DNA of 21,483 bases from a virus, in IMG/VR virus record IMGVR_UViG_3300017744_000190, positions 1 to 21,483 of that record; one strand, written 5' to 3'. A program made the position numbers and the translations under genes. The notes beneath the pieces were generated by a model. That model ran no database searches. It had not been told where the DNA came from and worked only from the letters and a program-made list of their open reading frames with translations. Shown piece after piece: positions 12,546-20,821 of the stretch; within the stretch, counting starts at the first letter, position 1, and each line of letters opens with the position of its first letter.

Positions 12546-12882
12546 AGATTTAGTAGAGAAGTTAGAAGCGATTAGTATAGAATTAGAAACATATAATGAC
12601 TATCCTGATTCAGCCAGTAACAATGCAAAAAAAGCAATAGAATGGAAAAAGAAAAATGGTAGTGATTGTGGAACTAGAGTTGGTTGGACTAGGGCATCAC
12701 AATTAGCAGGTAAGAAAAATATAAGCAGAGATACCATAGCACGTATGGCTTCATTTAAAAGACATCAACAACATAAAGGTGTGCCTTACTCACAAGGTTG
12801 TGGTGGAATTATGTGGGATGCTTGGGGTGGTACATCAGGAATAGAATGGGCAATTAATAAATTAAAAAAAATAGATAAATAA
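12535..12882 (+). CDS. Phage virion-region domain protein (YP-A-NA / GTRVGWTRA type)
   Basis: A 115-residue protein. After an N-terminal helix comes YPDSASNNAKKAIEWKKKNG (23-42), then DCGTRVGWTRASQLAGKKNI, SRDTIARMASFKRHQ, and finally GCGGIMWDAWGGTSGIEWA. I recognise this arrangement from phage structural regions, where it occurs alone or attached to prohead proteases and other head proteins, but I know of no proven function. Here it sits among tail genes as a separate protein. Conserved Gly, Trp and Cys suggest a compact fold. Confidence 0.6.
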   Translation: MNYEDLVEKLEAISIELETYNDYPDSASNNAKKAIEWKKKNGSDCGTRVGWTRASQLAGKKNISRDTIARMASFKRHQQHKGVPYSQGCGGIMWDAWGGTSGIEWAINKLKKIDK

Positions 12883-12883
12883 A

Positions 12884-13327
12884 ATGGCAGATTTAACAAC
12901 AACAATAAGTGAATCGGTAGTATTGAATGGTGCAGTTAGAGGAACAACAAACACAGTAACAACTACAGGAATAAATAACGTATATGAAAGAATTGTAACT
13001 TGCACTACAGGACAAACTACTTTTTTAGCAGCTTTTGATACTAACTCTTATGGTTCAGCAGTTCAGATAGACAAAGAAGATGTAAGATATATTAGAGTAA
13101 CTAACTTAGATGCTACTAACACTTTAGAATTAGCAGTAGTTGGTGCAGCTACATTATACCAAGTATTAATAAAAGCAGGTCAGTCGCATATACTATGTGC
13201 AGCAGAAGATGTTATGTTAGCAGAAGCTGATACATCTCCTAGCTTTGGTACTATGGCTGACTTAACTAACTTACAGGTTAAACCTGCTGCTACTTTAGAT
13301 GTTGAGATATTTGTAGCTAGTGTATAA
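12884..13327 (+). CDS. Small beta-rich virion protein
   Basis: A 147-residue Thr/Ala/Val-rich, acidic protein without charged clusters or membrane helices. Segments such as SESVVLNGAVRGTTNTVTTT (9-28), DVRYIRVTNLDATNTLELAV and YQVLIKAGQSHIL predict a beta-sandwich like tail-tube, decoration or fibre-attachment proteins. The composition fits a many-copy structural protein, and a tail tube or decoration role is possible. It is placed one base after the preceding stop and joined to the next gene by TAATG. Confidence 0.5.
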   Translation: MADLTTTISESVVLNGAVRGTTNTVTTTGINNVYERIVTCTTGQTTFLAAFDTNSYGSAVQIDKEDVRYIRVTNLDATNTLELAVVGAATLYQVLIKAGQSHILCAAEDVMLAEADTSPSFGTMADLTNLQVKPAATLDVEIFVASV

Positions 13328-13881
13328 TGATAGCATTAGAACGATACTTAAATAGTTTCGGTAAGAGTGTAGTAAATAAGTCTAAGGGGATACTTAAAAG
13401 AAAAAAGAAAGTAGTTACAGGTGCTTTAATGAACTCTATTAACTATAAAATTGTAAAGACAACACAGGGTTATGATGTGCAGTTTAGTATGCTTGACTAT
13501 GGTAATTTTATGGACAAAGGTGTTTCAGGTGCAGGTGGAGAAATAAAGACAGGAAAAAACAAAGGGCAATATTCAGGCATAAGAAATTTTACAGACTATA
13601 AAGGAATAACACAAAAAAGCCCATATAGTTATAAAAGTAAAATGCCACCAACTAGAGCCTTAGACAAGTGGACTGTTATGCGAGGAATAGCACCAAGAGA
13701 TGCTAGGGGTAGGTTTATGACAAGAAGTAGTTTAAAATTTGCTATAGCTAAGTCAATTTATATTAAAGGTGTAGAGGGTATTAGTTTCTTCCAAAAACCT
13801 TTAGGGTTAGAATTAAGAGGGTTTTCAGCAGAGATAGGTAAAGCAGTTAAACAAGACATATTAAATAATTTAAGAAAATGA
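13327..13881 (+). CDS. HK97 gp10-like tail/neck protein
   Basis: A 184-residue basic protein. TGAL near 31-34 follows a basic helix. YGNFMDKGVSGAG (58-70) then corresponds to the VEFG-like G-rich motif of HK97 gp10/tail completion proteins. MPPTRALDKWTVMRGIAPRD (106-125) and ARGRFMTRSSLKFAIAKSIY follow. The family helps join head and tail or finish the tail. The central Lys/Gly-rich insertion (70-105) is longer than usual. Coupling to the next gene is by ATGA. Confidence 0.5.
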   Translation: MIALERYLNSFGKSVVNKSKGILKRKKKVVTGALMNSINYKIVKTTQGYDVQFSMLDYGNFMDKGVSGAGGEIKTGKNKGQYSGIRNFTDYKGITQKSPYSYKSKMPPTRALDKWTVMRGIAPRDARGRFMTRSSLKFAIAKSIYIKGVEGISFFQKPLGLELRGFSAEIGKAVKQDILNNLRK

Positions 13882-15344
13882 GTTTAGTAATAGAACAAAG
13901 ACCATTATACAGAACAATGCCTGTTGGTCAAGACATAATATTTGCAGTATCAGAAAATGATATAGTTGCTAATAAATTTAGAGTAAAGTTTGTTGCAGAA
14001 ATGTTTGTTGCTGATAGTCTTTCAGGAACATTTAATGTATTAAGCAGGGTAAACACTTTAAAAGTTACACCTAATAACAAAGGGGTAGGTATATTTTCTT
14101 TACAACCTTTTTTAGAAAGTTATGTAAGCCCACAATATGAAGGTACAGATTTTGATGGTGTGTTTTATAGTTCATATAAAGGAGATGCTTTTACTGAAGA
14201 TAATGAACACCCTATACACTTAATAGACAAGTATTCTTGTAATAAAAATAATTTTAGATATTTTGGGGTTTCTTTTAATGTTCAATGGTATGATACTGCT
14301 ACATCTTCTAATTTACAAACTTTTACTGCACCAATTTTAAGCCAACAATATATGGTTTATAATGGTGTAATAGATTATGATTCAGTATTACAATCTATAC
14401 AAGGTAATTATGGTTTTAACCTGAACAAAGATAAATCAGTATTGAATAACTACTATGGAACTTTAGGTAAATTTTTAAGTGATGCACCTTTAACACAGTA
14501 TGCTAAATTGACTGACTATGGAACTATATCTTTTTTAAATTGGTTAAATACATCTTCTTATAGTTTTGCAGTAGGAACTATTAATGCAACTTTAAATATG
14601 GTTAAGCAAATACAAGTTAAGTTATTTAATAATTTAGGTAATCAAATGGGTGCTTTTAATGTAGAATGCACTACTGCAAATGGTGGTTTTGAATATAATA
14701 ATGATGATTCTTTAACTAGGGTAATGTATTTTGGTGGTTTTCCTGCAAATTTTGATGGTGCAGGTTATAGTATTTGGAACAACTTTAAAGCTAATACATC
14801 TTATTATACTTTAGTTGCTTTTGATGATGAAGATGAAGCTATTAGCCAAACATATACAGTCAATATAATTGGTAATAGTTGTAAAGGTTTTGAAAGCATT
14901 AGACTAGCTTGGTTGAATAGCTTTGGAACTTGGGATTATTATACGTTTAAAAAGAAGTCAGTTAAATCTTTACAAACTAATAGAACATCATATACACAAC
15001 AAAGTGGTACTTGGAATGAAAGTAAATTTAGAATAAGAGGTTACAAAGGTGGTAAGAAAAACTTTAGAGTAAATACTAAACAATTAATAAGTGTAAATAC
15101 TGACTTTGTAAATGAAGATGAAGCAGTTTGGTTCGAAAACCTAATTAATAGTACAGATGTATATATGTTAAATGGTTATGATGGTGGTACGAGTGATAGT
15201 AACTTTGGTATAACAAACAAGTATGTAGAACCTGTATCTGTAACCACATCAAGCTATACTAGAAAGACAAAATCAAATGATAAATTGATTCAATATACAT
15301 TTCAATTAGAAAAAACACATAATAAAAAATCTCATTCTGTATAA
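13878..15344 (+). CDS. Large tail-associated structural protein
   Basis: A 488-residue beta-rich protein with many Asn, Thr, Tyr and Phe residues and no enzymatic motif. The first 30 residues (VIEQRPLYRTMPVGQDIIFA) and the segments FRVKFVAEMFVADSLSGTFN and NKGVGIFSLQPFLESYVSPQ suggest repeated immunoglobulin-like strands. Near 350-385 SIRLAWLNSFGTWDYYTFKK has a pattern I have seen in Bacteroidota phage tail proteins. The C-terminus (SYTRKTKSNDKLIQYTFQLE) is strand-rich. It is most likely a distal tail or baseplate component. It ends in a TAATG junction with the even larger next gene. Confidence 0.5.
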   Translation: MSLVIEQRPLYRTMPVGQDIIFAVSENDIVANKFRVKFVAEMFVADSLSGTFNVLSRVNTLKVTPNNKGVGIFSLQPFLESYVSPQYEGTDFDGVFYSSYKGDAFTEDNEHPIHLIDKYSCNKNNFRYFGVSFNVQWYDTATSSNLQTFTAPILSQQYMVYNGVIDYDSVLQSIQGNYGFNLNKDKSVLNNYYGTLGKFLSDAPLTQYAKLTDYGTISFLNWLNTSSYSFAVGTINATLNMVKQIQVKLFNNLGNQMGAFNVECTTANGGFEYNNDDSLTRVMYFGGFPANFDGAGYSIWNNFKANTSYYTLVAFDDEDEAISQTYTVNIIGNSCKGFESIRLAWLNSFGTWDYYTFKKKSVKSLQTNRTSYTQQSGTWNESKFRIRGYKGGKKNFRVNTKQLISVNTDFVNEDEAVWFENLINSTDVYMLNGYDGGTSDSNFGITNKYVEPVSVTTSSYTRKTKSNDKLIQYTFQLEKTHNKKSHSV

Positions 15345-18151
15345 TGTCAGTACAATTAATATTATTTCCTCAAAATTATAAAGGTTATTCTGCAACCCAA
15401 GTAACCCCTAATAATGAATATGTAGCTGATAAAACACAATTCTTGACTTTGTTAAATCATAGTGGTTATAGTTCTTCAAATGTATATCCTGGAGCAGATG
15501 CTATTAATAATGACCTTGCTATATCATCTTGGAAAAGATACAGGTCTTTTTCTAATCCTCAATGGGCAGATGCACCTATGCCTTCTAGAAGTAATGCTAA
15601 CAGATTAGAATTATACTGTAATTCAGGTACTTCAGCTTCACAAAGTGGAGTGTATCAAAGAATAGTTGGTTTAACCCCTTATGTGAATTATGATTTAAGT
15701 ATAACAATAACACAAGCTAGTTCAGTTGGTGGTATTATATCAATAGGAACACAAGGTGCAGGAAATATTACTGTAACACCAACAACACTACAAGATGGAA
15801 CTTTCTACACACCTTTAGGAGCAAGTGCAACAGGAATACAAACTGTTACTTTTCAAGCAGATTCATCTGATGAAATATTATTAGTAAATTATACAAATAG
15901 TGGTGGCTCAACAGTACATATAGGAAAAATTAGTATTACAGAATCAGCACAACAACCAACACAAATATTTTCAGACCTAAATGATGGTCAAGTTATATGC
16001 GATTTATATGAAGAGGAAGACATACCTTTAAGTCTTTCTGTTGATGACTTTAAAAATGTAGCTGAAAAAGTACAAAGCTATTCAAAGGACTTTAATCTTC
16101 CTGCAACAAAAAGAAACAATAAGATATTTAATCAAATATTTGATGTAACTAGAGTTGATGATGGGATTAATTTTAATCCTTATGTAAAGACTAAGTGTGT
16201 TTTAAAGCAAGATGGTTACACTTTGTTTGATGGTTTTCTAAGGTTAATAGATATATCTAATAAAGAAGGGGAAATAAGTTATAACGTAAACCTTTATGAT
16301 GAAGTAATAGCCTTAGCAGATATACTAAAAAATAGAAAATTTCAAGACCTTTCAGGAACTTTTGCAGAGTTAGAACACGATTATAACAAATCTAATATTA
16401 AAGCTAGTTGGACAAGTGGAGTAACGTTGACTAACCCTTTAGGTGCTGATTCATTTGCAGGTAACCAAGGAGATACAACAACAGAGGTTATTAAGTACCC
16501 TTTTGTTGATTGGACAGGTAATATATCTTTGGCTATAAGCACAAACTTAGGAAGTGGTTCAGGACCTATTAATGGAAGACCTGAATTAGAAAAACTAGAA
16601 GATGCTTTCAGACCTTTTATAAATTGTAAATATCTTTTAGACAATATATTTTATAATGCAGATTTTACATATACTTCTAGTTTTTTAAATAGTGATAGGT
16701 TTACTAAGTTGTTTATGGACTTTAACTTCACAGGAGAAACACCTAGCGAAACTATGTTGGGGTACTATGGTTTTCAGTCAGGCATAACTACTATAACATC
16801 TAACACAACTTATCAAAATATAGCACCATTAAATTACAATGCTTTTACTAATCAAGTTGGTTGGAACAATACCCAAAAGAAATTTGTAGGACAATCAGAT
16901 AATGTAGGGTATAGAATAGATTATTATATATATTTTAGAGGTCAATCTAATAACACCTTAGACCATAGAATAATAAGAAAAGATAGTGGTGGTAATATAA
17001 TTCAAACTTATTATAGTAATAGTCTTGCTATTTCTACAGGACAAGTAGTGGTGTGGAATAATTCTTTATATGCTACTATAAACCAAAATGAAACTATAGA
17101 ATTTCAATTTAAAAGCAGTACTAATAATGGGGTTTCTTTATTCCAAAATGCTGCTAATGGTTCAGAGTTTAATGTTTCTGTAGGTCTTACTACAGTTGTT
17201 AATACTACTTTATTAAATAGTAGAAGAGGAGATTTAGGTCAATGGGAGTTTTTAAGTGGTATATTAACAATGTTCAATTTAGTCACTATAAAAGACACTG
17301 ACAACCCTAAAAACATAATTATAGAACCATATTCTGATGTATTTATAAATCATAGTAATAGTGGTGTTCTTTCTGATTTATCTTTAGCATCAAGAGGAAT
17401 AAAATATGATTGGACAGAAAAAGTAGATGTAACACAAATAGATTTAAAGCCTTTAGAATTAATAAAACAAACTACATTTAAGTATGAAGAAGATGATGAT
17501 GATTATGCTTTTAGAATATATAAAGGTGGTACAGGTGGTAAGTTATATGGAGAAAAAATATTTAGAGAACAAAATATGACTTTGTTAGAAGGGGAAGAAG
17601 AAATAATAGCTACCCCTTTTGCTGCTACAGTTATTAAACCACTATTTGATAGGTACCCTAACCTATTAACACCATCAGTATACAACAGTAATGATGAACA
17701 AACAGAATTTGAAGGTTTTGACAATCTACCTAGAATATTATATAACAATGGGCAAAAAACTATATCAGCTTCATACTATATACCTGAACAAAATGGTTTA
17801 ACAAGTGAAAACCAATCTAATTTCTTACAGTTTAGTCATTTGTCAGAAATAAACCCAACAACTTCTACAACAGAGGATTACAACTTTGGTGCTAGTCAAT
17901 TAATACAACCTGCAGGGGTTCCTTTTGTTCCTGCTGCTAACTTGTTTAATTTATATTATGCACCTTATTATAATGAATTGTATGACAGTAATACTAGGGT
18001 AATGAAACTAAAAGTAAACCTAACCCCTGCAGATATTAATTCATTTAATTTTTATGATACTGTTATGATTCAAAATCAAGTGTACAGGGTAAATATGATA
18101 GAATATAAGCCAAATAATTTATCAACTGTTGAATTTATATTAATAACATAA
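15344..18151 (+). CDS. Baseplate/tail protein with carbohydrate-binding-like insert
   Basis: A 935-residue protein, the largest in the window. About residues 100-200 look like a jelly-roll carbohydrate-binding module (GVYQRIVGLTPYVNYDLSIT through HIGKISITE). From about 210 comes a conserved tail block with YSKDFNLPATKRNNKIFNQI (about 247-266) and YTLFDGFLRLIDISNKEGEI, resembling baseplate hub or upper-fibre proteins of Bacteroidota phages. The remainder is beta-rich, ending in YRVNMIEYKPNNLSTVEFIL. I infer a baseplate component, with the jelly-roll part perhaps touching host glycans. Neighbouring genes are joined by TAATG. Confidence 0.55.
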   Translation: MSVQLILFPQNYKGYSATQVTPNNEYVADKTQFLTLLNHSGYSSSNVYPGADAINNDLAISSWKRYRSFSNPQWADAPMPSRSNANRLELYCNSGTSASQSGVYQRIVGLTPYVNYDLSITITQASSVGGIISIGTQGAGNITVTPTTLQDGTFYTPLGASATGIQTVTFQADSSDEILLVNYTNSGGSTVHIGKISITESAQQPTQIFSDLNDGQVICDLYEEEDIPLSLSVDDFKNVAEKVQSYSKDFNLPATKRNNKIFNQIFDVTRVDDGINFNPYVKTKCVLKQDGYTLFDGFLRLIDISNKEGEISYNVNLYDEVIALADILKNRKFQDLSGTFAELEHDYNKSNIKASWTSGVTLTNPLGADSFAGNQGDTTTEVIKYPFVDWTGNISLAISTNLGSGSGPINGRPELEKLEDAFRPFINCKYLLDNIFYNADFTYTSSFLNSDRFTKLFMDFNFTGETPSETMLGYYGFQSGITTITSNTTYQNIAPLNYNAFTNQVGWNNTQKKFVGQSDNVGYRIDYYIYFRGQSNNTLDHRIIRKDSGGNIIQTYYSNSLAISTGQVVVWNNSLYATINQNETIEFQFKSSTNNGVSLFQNAANGSEFNVSVGLTTVVNTTLLNSRRGDLGQWEFLSGILTMFNLVTIKDTDNPKNIIIEPYSDVFINHSNSGVLSDLSLASRGIKYDWTEKVDVTQIDLKPLELIKQTTFKYEEDDDDYAFRIYKGGTGGKLYGEKIFREQNMTLLEGEEEIIATPFAATVIKPLFDRYPNLLTPSVYNSNDEQTEFEGFDNLPRILYNNGQKTISASYYIPEQNGLTSENQSNFLQFSHLSEINPTTSTTEDYNFGASQLIQPAGVPFVPAANLFNLYYAPYYNELYDSNTRVMKLKVNLTPADINSFNFYDTVMIQNQVYRVNMIEYKPNNLSTVEFILIT

Positions 18152-18996
18152 TGCAATTTAAAAAAGGATTAACAATAAAACCTAAAGTAATTAATTCAGT
18201 AGGTGAAGTTATTTTTACTGATGGAACCAATGATGTTGTAGCTAATCAAAGAGTTTGTGAAGCCTATGGTTATAGATATAATGCAGGTAAGGGTACTTGT
18301 GAAGCATTTATTTATAACACTAAAATAAATCGTACATCTAATGATGTGCACAATATAATAAAAGGTTCTAAAAACACAACTAATTCAGGTACTGAAAATA
18401 CTTTTGTATTAGGTAAAAACAATACAACATTTGGAGAGAATAAAAACAGTATAGTAGTAGGGGAAAATAATCAAATAGCTAATCAAATAAATAATGCTGC
18501 AGTAATTAGTGGTACTTATGCTGAAGCTACAAATCAAGGGGAATTTGTTTTAGGTGGTGGTGGTTTTAATGAAGCAGTAGGAATGGCTCAGACTTCATTT
18601 ATTCAACAATCAGGAAACACTATAGATGGAACTGAAACTGCTTTACTTGTTCAGTATTTACCCTTAACTTATATACAAAAAGTAGCTAATTCAGTAATAG
18701 GTTTTGAAGCTAATGTAATAGGTGTGAACACAGGGGTAGGGGAAGGTAATACAGGAGATTATGGCTATGTTCAAGTAACAGGAGCAGTTAAGTTTACAAA
18801 TGGACTAGCATCTACATATCATCAAGCTACAACACATATAGTACAATCAGGACATAGTGGAATGAATATTACTGCAGTAATGAAAGATGTGACGGCTACA
18901 TCATTTGGAATAGCAGTAACAGGATTAGCAGAAACATACATACAATGGACTGCAGATATAAAATTATTTAGAAACAACATACAACAAACTTTTTAA
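18151..18996 (+). CDS. Trimeric-adhesin-like tail fibre protein
   Basis: A 281-residue protein. About residues 57-140 hold repeats rich in N-x-x-V/I-G and NN (NTFVLGKNNTTFGENKNSIV, VGENNQIANQINNAAVISGT, QGEFVLGGGG). They resemble the head repeats of trimeric autotransporter adhesins and beta-helical phage fibres. The N-terminal 50 residues contain two Cys (VCEAYG, TCEAF). The rest is a Thr/Val-rich beta domain. It probably forms a homotrimeric fibre or spike that contacts the host surface. It lies between the large tail protein and the tape measure gene. Confidence 0.5.
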   Translation: MQFKKGLTIKPKVINSVGEVIFTDGTNDVVANQRVCEAYGYRYNAGKGTCEAFIYNTKINRTSNDVHNIIKGSKNTTNSGTENTFVLGKNNTTFGENKNSIVVGENNQIANQINNAAVISGTYAEATNQGEFVLGGGGFNEAVGMAQTSFIQQSGNTIDGTETALLVQYLPLTYIQKVANSVIGFEANVIGVNTGVGEGNTGDYGYVQVTGAVKFTNGLASTYHQATTHIVQSGHSGMNITAVMKDVTATSFGIAVTGLAETYIQWTADIKLFRNNIQQTF

Positions 18997-18999
18997 GAT

Positions 19000-20787
19000 A
19001 TGGCACAAGAAGAAATAGTAATGACAGTGAAAGCAGAGGTTAGCCCTGCTAAAAAACAAGTTGAAGAATTTACTAAATCATTAACCAATGCTGAAAAAGC
19101 ACAAAAAGAACTTAATGAACAGATAAGCATACAGAATCAGGTTCTTAATGAAATGGAAAAAGAATTAGTAGAATTAAAAGCTACTCAAGATGCTATACCT
19201 AAAGGTGCGTTTTATGCAGGTATGGACGACCTTAATAAAAAAATAAAAGAAACTGAAAAAAACATAAAACTTGAAAAATTAGGGTTAAAAGATTTACAAA
19301 ACCAACAAAAAGATAATAATAGAGAATTAAAAGAGCAAAATAAAGAATTAAAAGAAAATGAAAAGTTAGTAAAAGAAGGCATTGGTAACTTTAGGTTATT
19401 TGGTGTTTCGATAAATGATGTAAACAAATCTTTAGGTAGAGTTATACCAACTATAAAAGTAATGTTCGCTACAATTATGAGAGGTATAGCTAGTACAGGG
19501 TTAGGTTTGTTTTTAGTTGCTTTAGGCTCTTTAACTACATTTTTTACAAGTACAAAAAGAGGTGCAGATGCTTTATCAGTAGCTTTTGCAGGTATGGGTG
19601 CAGCAGTAAATGTTTTAAGAGATAGGGTTTCTCAAGTGGGAGAAAGTTTATTTAATATTTTTAACCAACCATTTAGCAAAACATTATTAGGCATTAAAGA
19701 TGCTTTTACAGGTATAACAGAAGAAGTTACAAAAGAAGTAGCAATAATGACTGCTCTTGAAACTAGAGTGCAAAAACTTAGAGATGCAGAAATACAATTT
19801 ACAATACAAAGAGCAGAAACTAGAAAAGAAATAGAAAAAGCTAGATTATTAGCTGAAGATGAAACACAAACACAAGAAGTAAGAATTGAAGCATTAAAAA
19901 AGGCTCTTGATTTAGAAAAACAAACAGTAGATACTGAATTAAAACTAGCAAAAGAAAGGGTTGCTATTCAAGAGGAACAAATGGAAACTGCTGAGAATAA
20001 AGTTGAAGCAGAAAAACAATTAGCTGATTTTAAAGCTGAAGTATTGAAAGTTGAAACTAGGTCGTTAAGGTTACAAAAAAGGGTACAAACAGAGATAAAT
20101 GAATTAGAAAGAGAACTACATACAGAAAGAATGCAGCGATTAAAAGAGTTGCAAGATGCTAATAAAGAAAGAACTGATGGTATGGTTGCTTTAGCTAATT
20201 TGTTTGAGCAACAAATCAATAAACAAATAGATGGTTATGACAAACTGTTCAAGGCTGCTGATTTTACTTACGCGAAACAAGAAGATTTAGAAATGTCATT
20301 GAGGGAATTAGCAGAAAACAGAATAGAATGGGCTGCTATGACTGATAACGAAAGATTAAATCTAGCTAAAAATACTTTGAACGATTTAGGAAAAATAGCA
20401 GGGGAAGAAACAGAATTAGGAAAAGCATTAGCAATAACACAAACAACAATAGCAACATATCAATCTGCACAGGAATCATATAAATCTTTATCTGGAATAC
20501 CTGTTATCGGACCTGCCTTAGGTGGTGTTGCTGCTGCTGCTGCTATAGCTATGGGTTTGAAAAATATACAAGCTATTAGAAGTGCAGGAAAAGATGGGGT
20601 TAAAAACACAGGTGGTGTGCCTACACCTAGTATGTCAGGGGGAACACCTGCACCTGAAATGTTAAGTGGTAGATTTGAATTAACCCCACCAACAGAACAA
20701 CAACCTGTTCAGGCTTATGTAGTTACAGATAACCTAACAGACAATCAGAATAAACTTGCTTATATACGTAGGAGAGCAACAATATAA
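19000..20787 (+). CDS. Tail tape measure protein
   Basis: A 595-residue protein with the usual tape measure layout. A long coiled coil (about 8-130, Lys/Glu/Gln-rich) is followed by a hydrophobic stretch (about 148-183, IMRGIASTGLGLFLVALGSL), a second long coiled coil (about 240-390), and a C-terminal Ala/Gly-rich hydrophobic segment (about 500-530, GIPVIGPALGGVAAAAAIAM). It sets tail length and helps DNA entry. By the usual rule of about 0.15 nm per residue the tail would be near 90 nm, so a siphovirus-like tail is likely. It is three bases after the fibre-like gene. An antisense frame over the coiled coil is a shadow. Confidence 0.8.
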   Translation: MAQEEIVMTVKAEVSPAKKQVEEFTKSLTNAEKAQKELNEQISIQNQVLNEMEKELVELKATQDAIPKGAFYAGMDDLNKKIKETEKNIKLEKLGLKDLQNQQKDNNRELKEQNKELKENEKLVKEGIGNFRLFGVSINDVNKSLGRVIPTIKVMFATIMRGIASTGLGLFLVALGSLTTFFTSTKRGADALSVAFAGMGAAVNVLRDRVSQVGESLFNIFNQPFSKTLLGIKDAFTGITEEVTKEVAIMTALETRVQKLRDAEIQFTIQRAETRKEIEKARLLAEDETQTQEVRIEALKKALDLEKQTVDTELKLAKERVAIQEEQMETAENKVEAEKQLADFKAEVLKVETRSLRLQKRVQTEINELERELHTERMQRLKELQDANKERTDGMVALANLFEQQINKQIDGYDKLFKAADFTYAKQEDLEMSLRELAENRIEWAAMTDNERLNLAKNTLNDLGKIAGEETELGKALAITQTTIATYQSAQESYKSLSGIPVIGPALGGVAAAAAIAMGLKNIQAIRSAGKDGVKNTGGVPTPSMSGGTPAPEMLSGRFELTPPTEQQPVQAYVVTDNLTDNQNKLAYIRRRATI

Positions 20788-20791
20788 ATCA

Positions 20792-20821
20792 AACAAATAA
20801 CAATTAAATCTATTATATATT
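20792..20821 (+). promoter_or_regulatory. Late-unit upstream motif, copy 3
   Basis: This is the 30 bases before the ATG at 20822. They share the core TCTATTATATA (20809-20819), ending two bases before the ATG, and the upstream AAATA block with copies 1 and 2. It fills the 34-base gap after the tape measure gene and starts the capsid-side unit. Confidence 0.55.
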
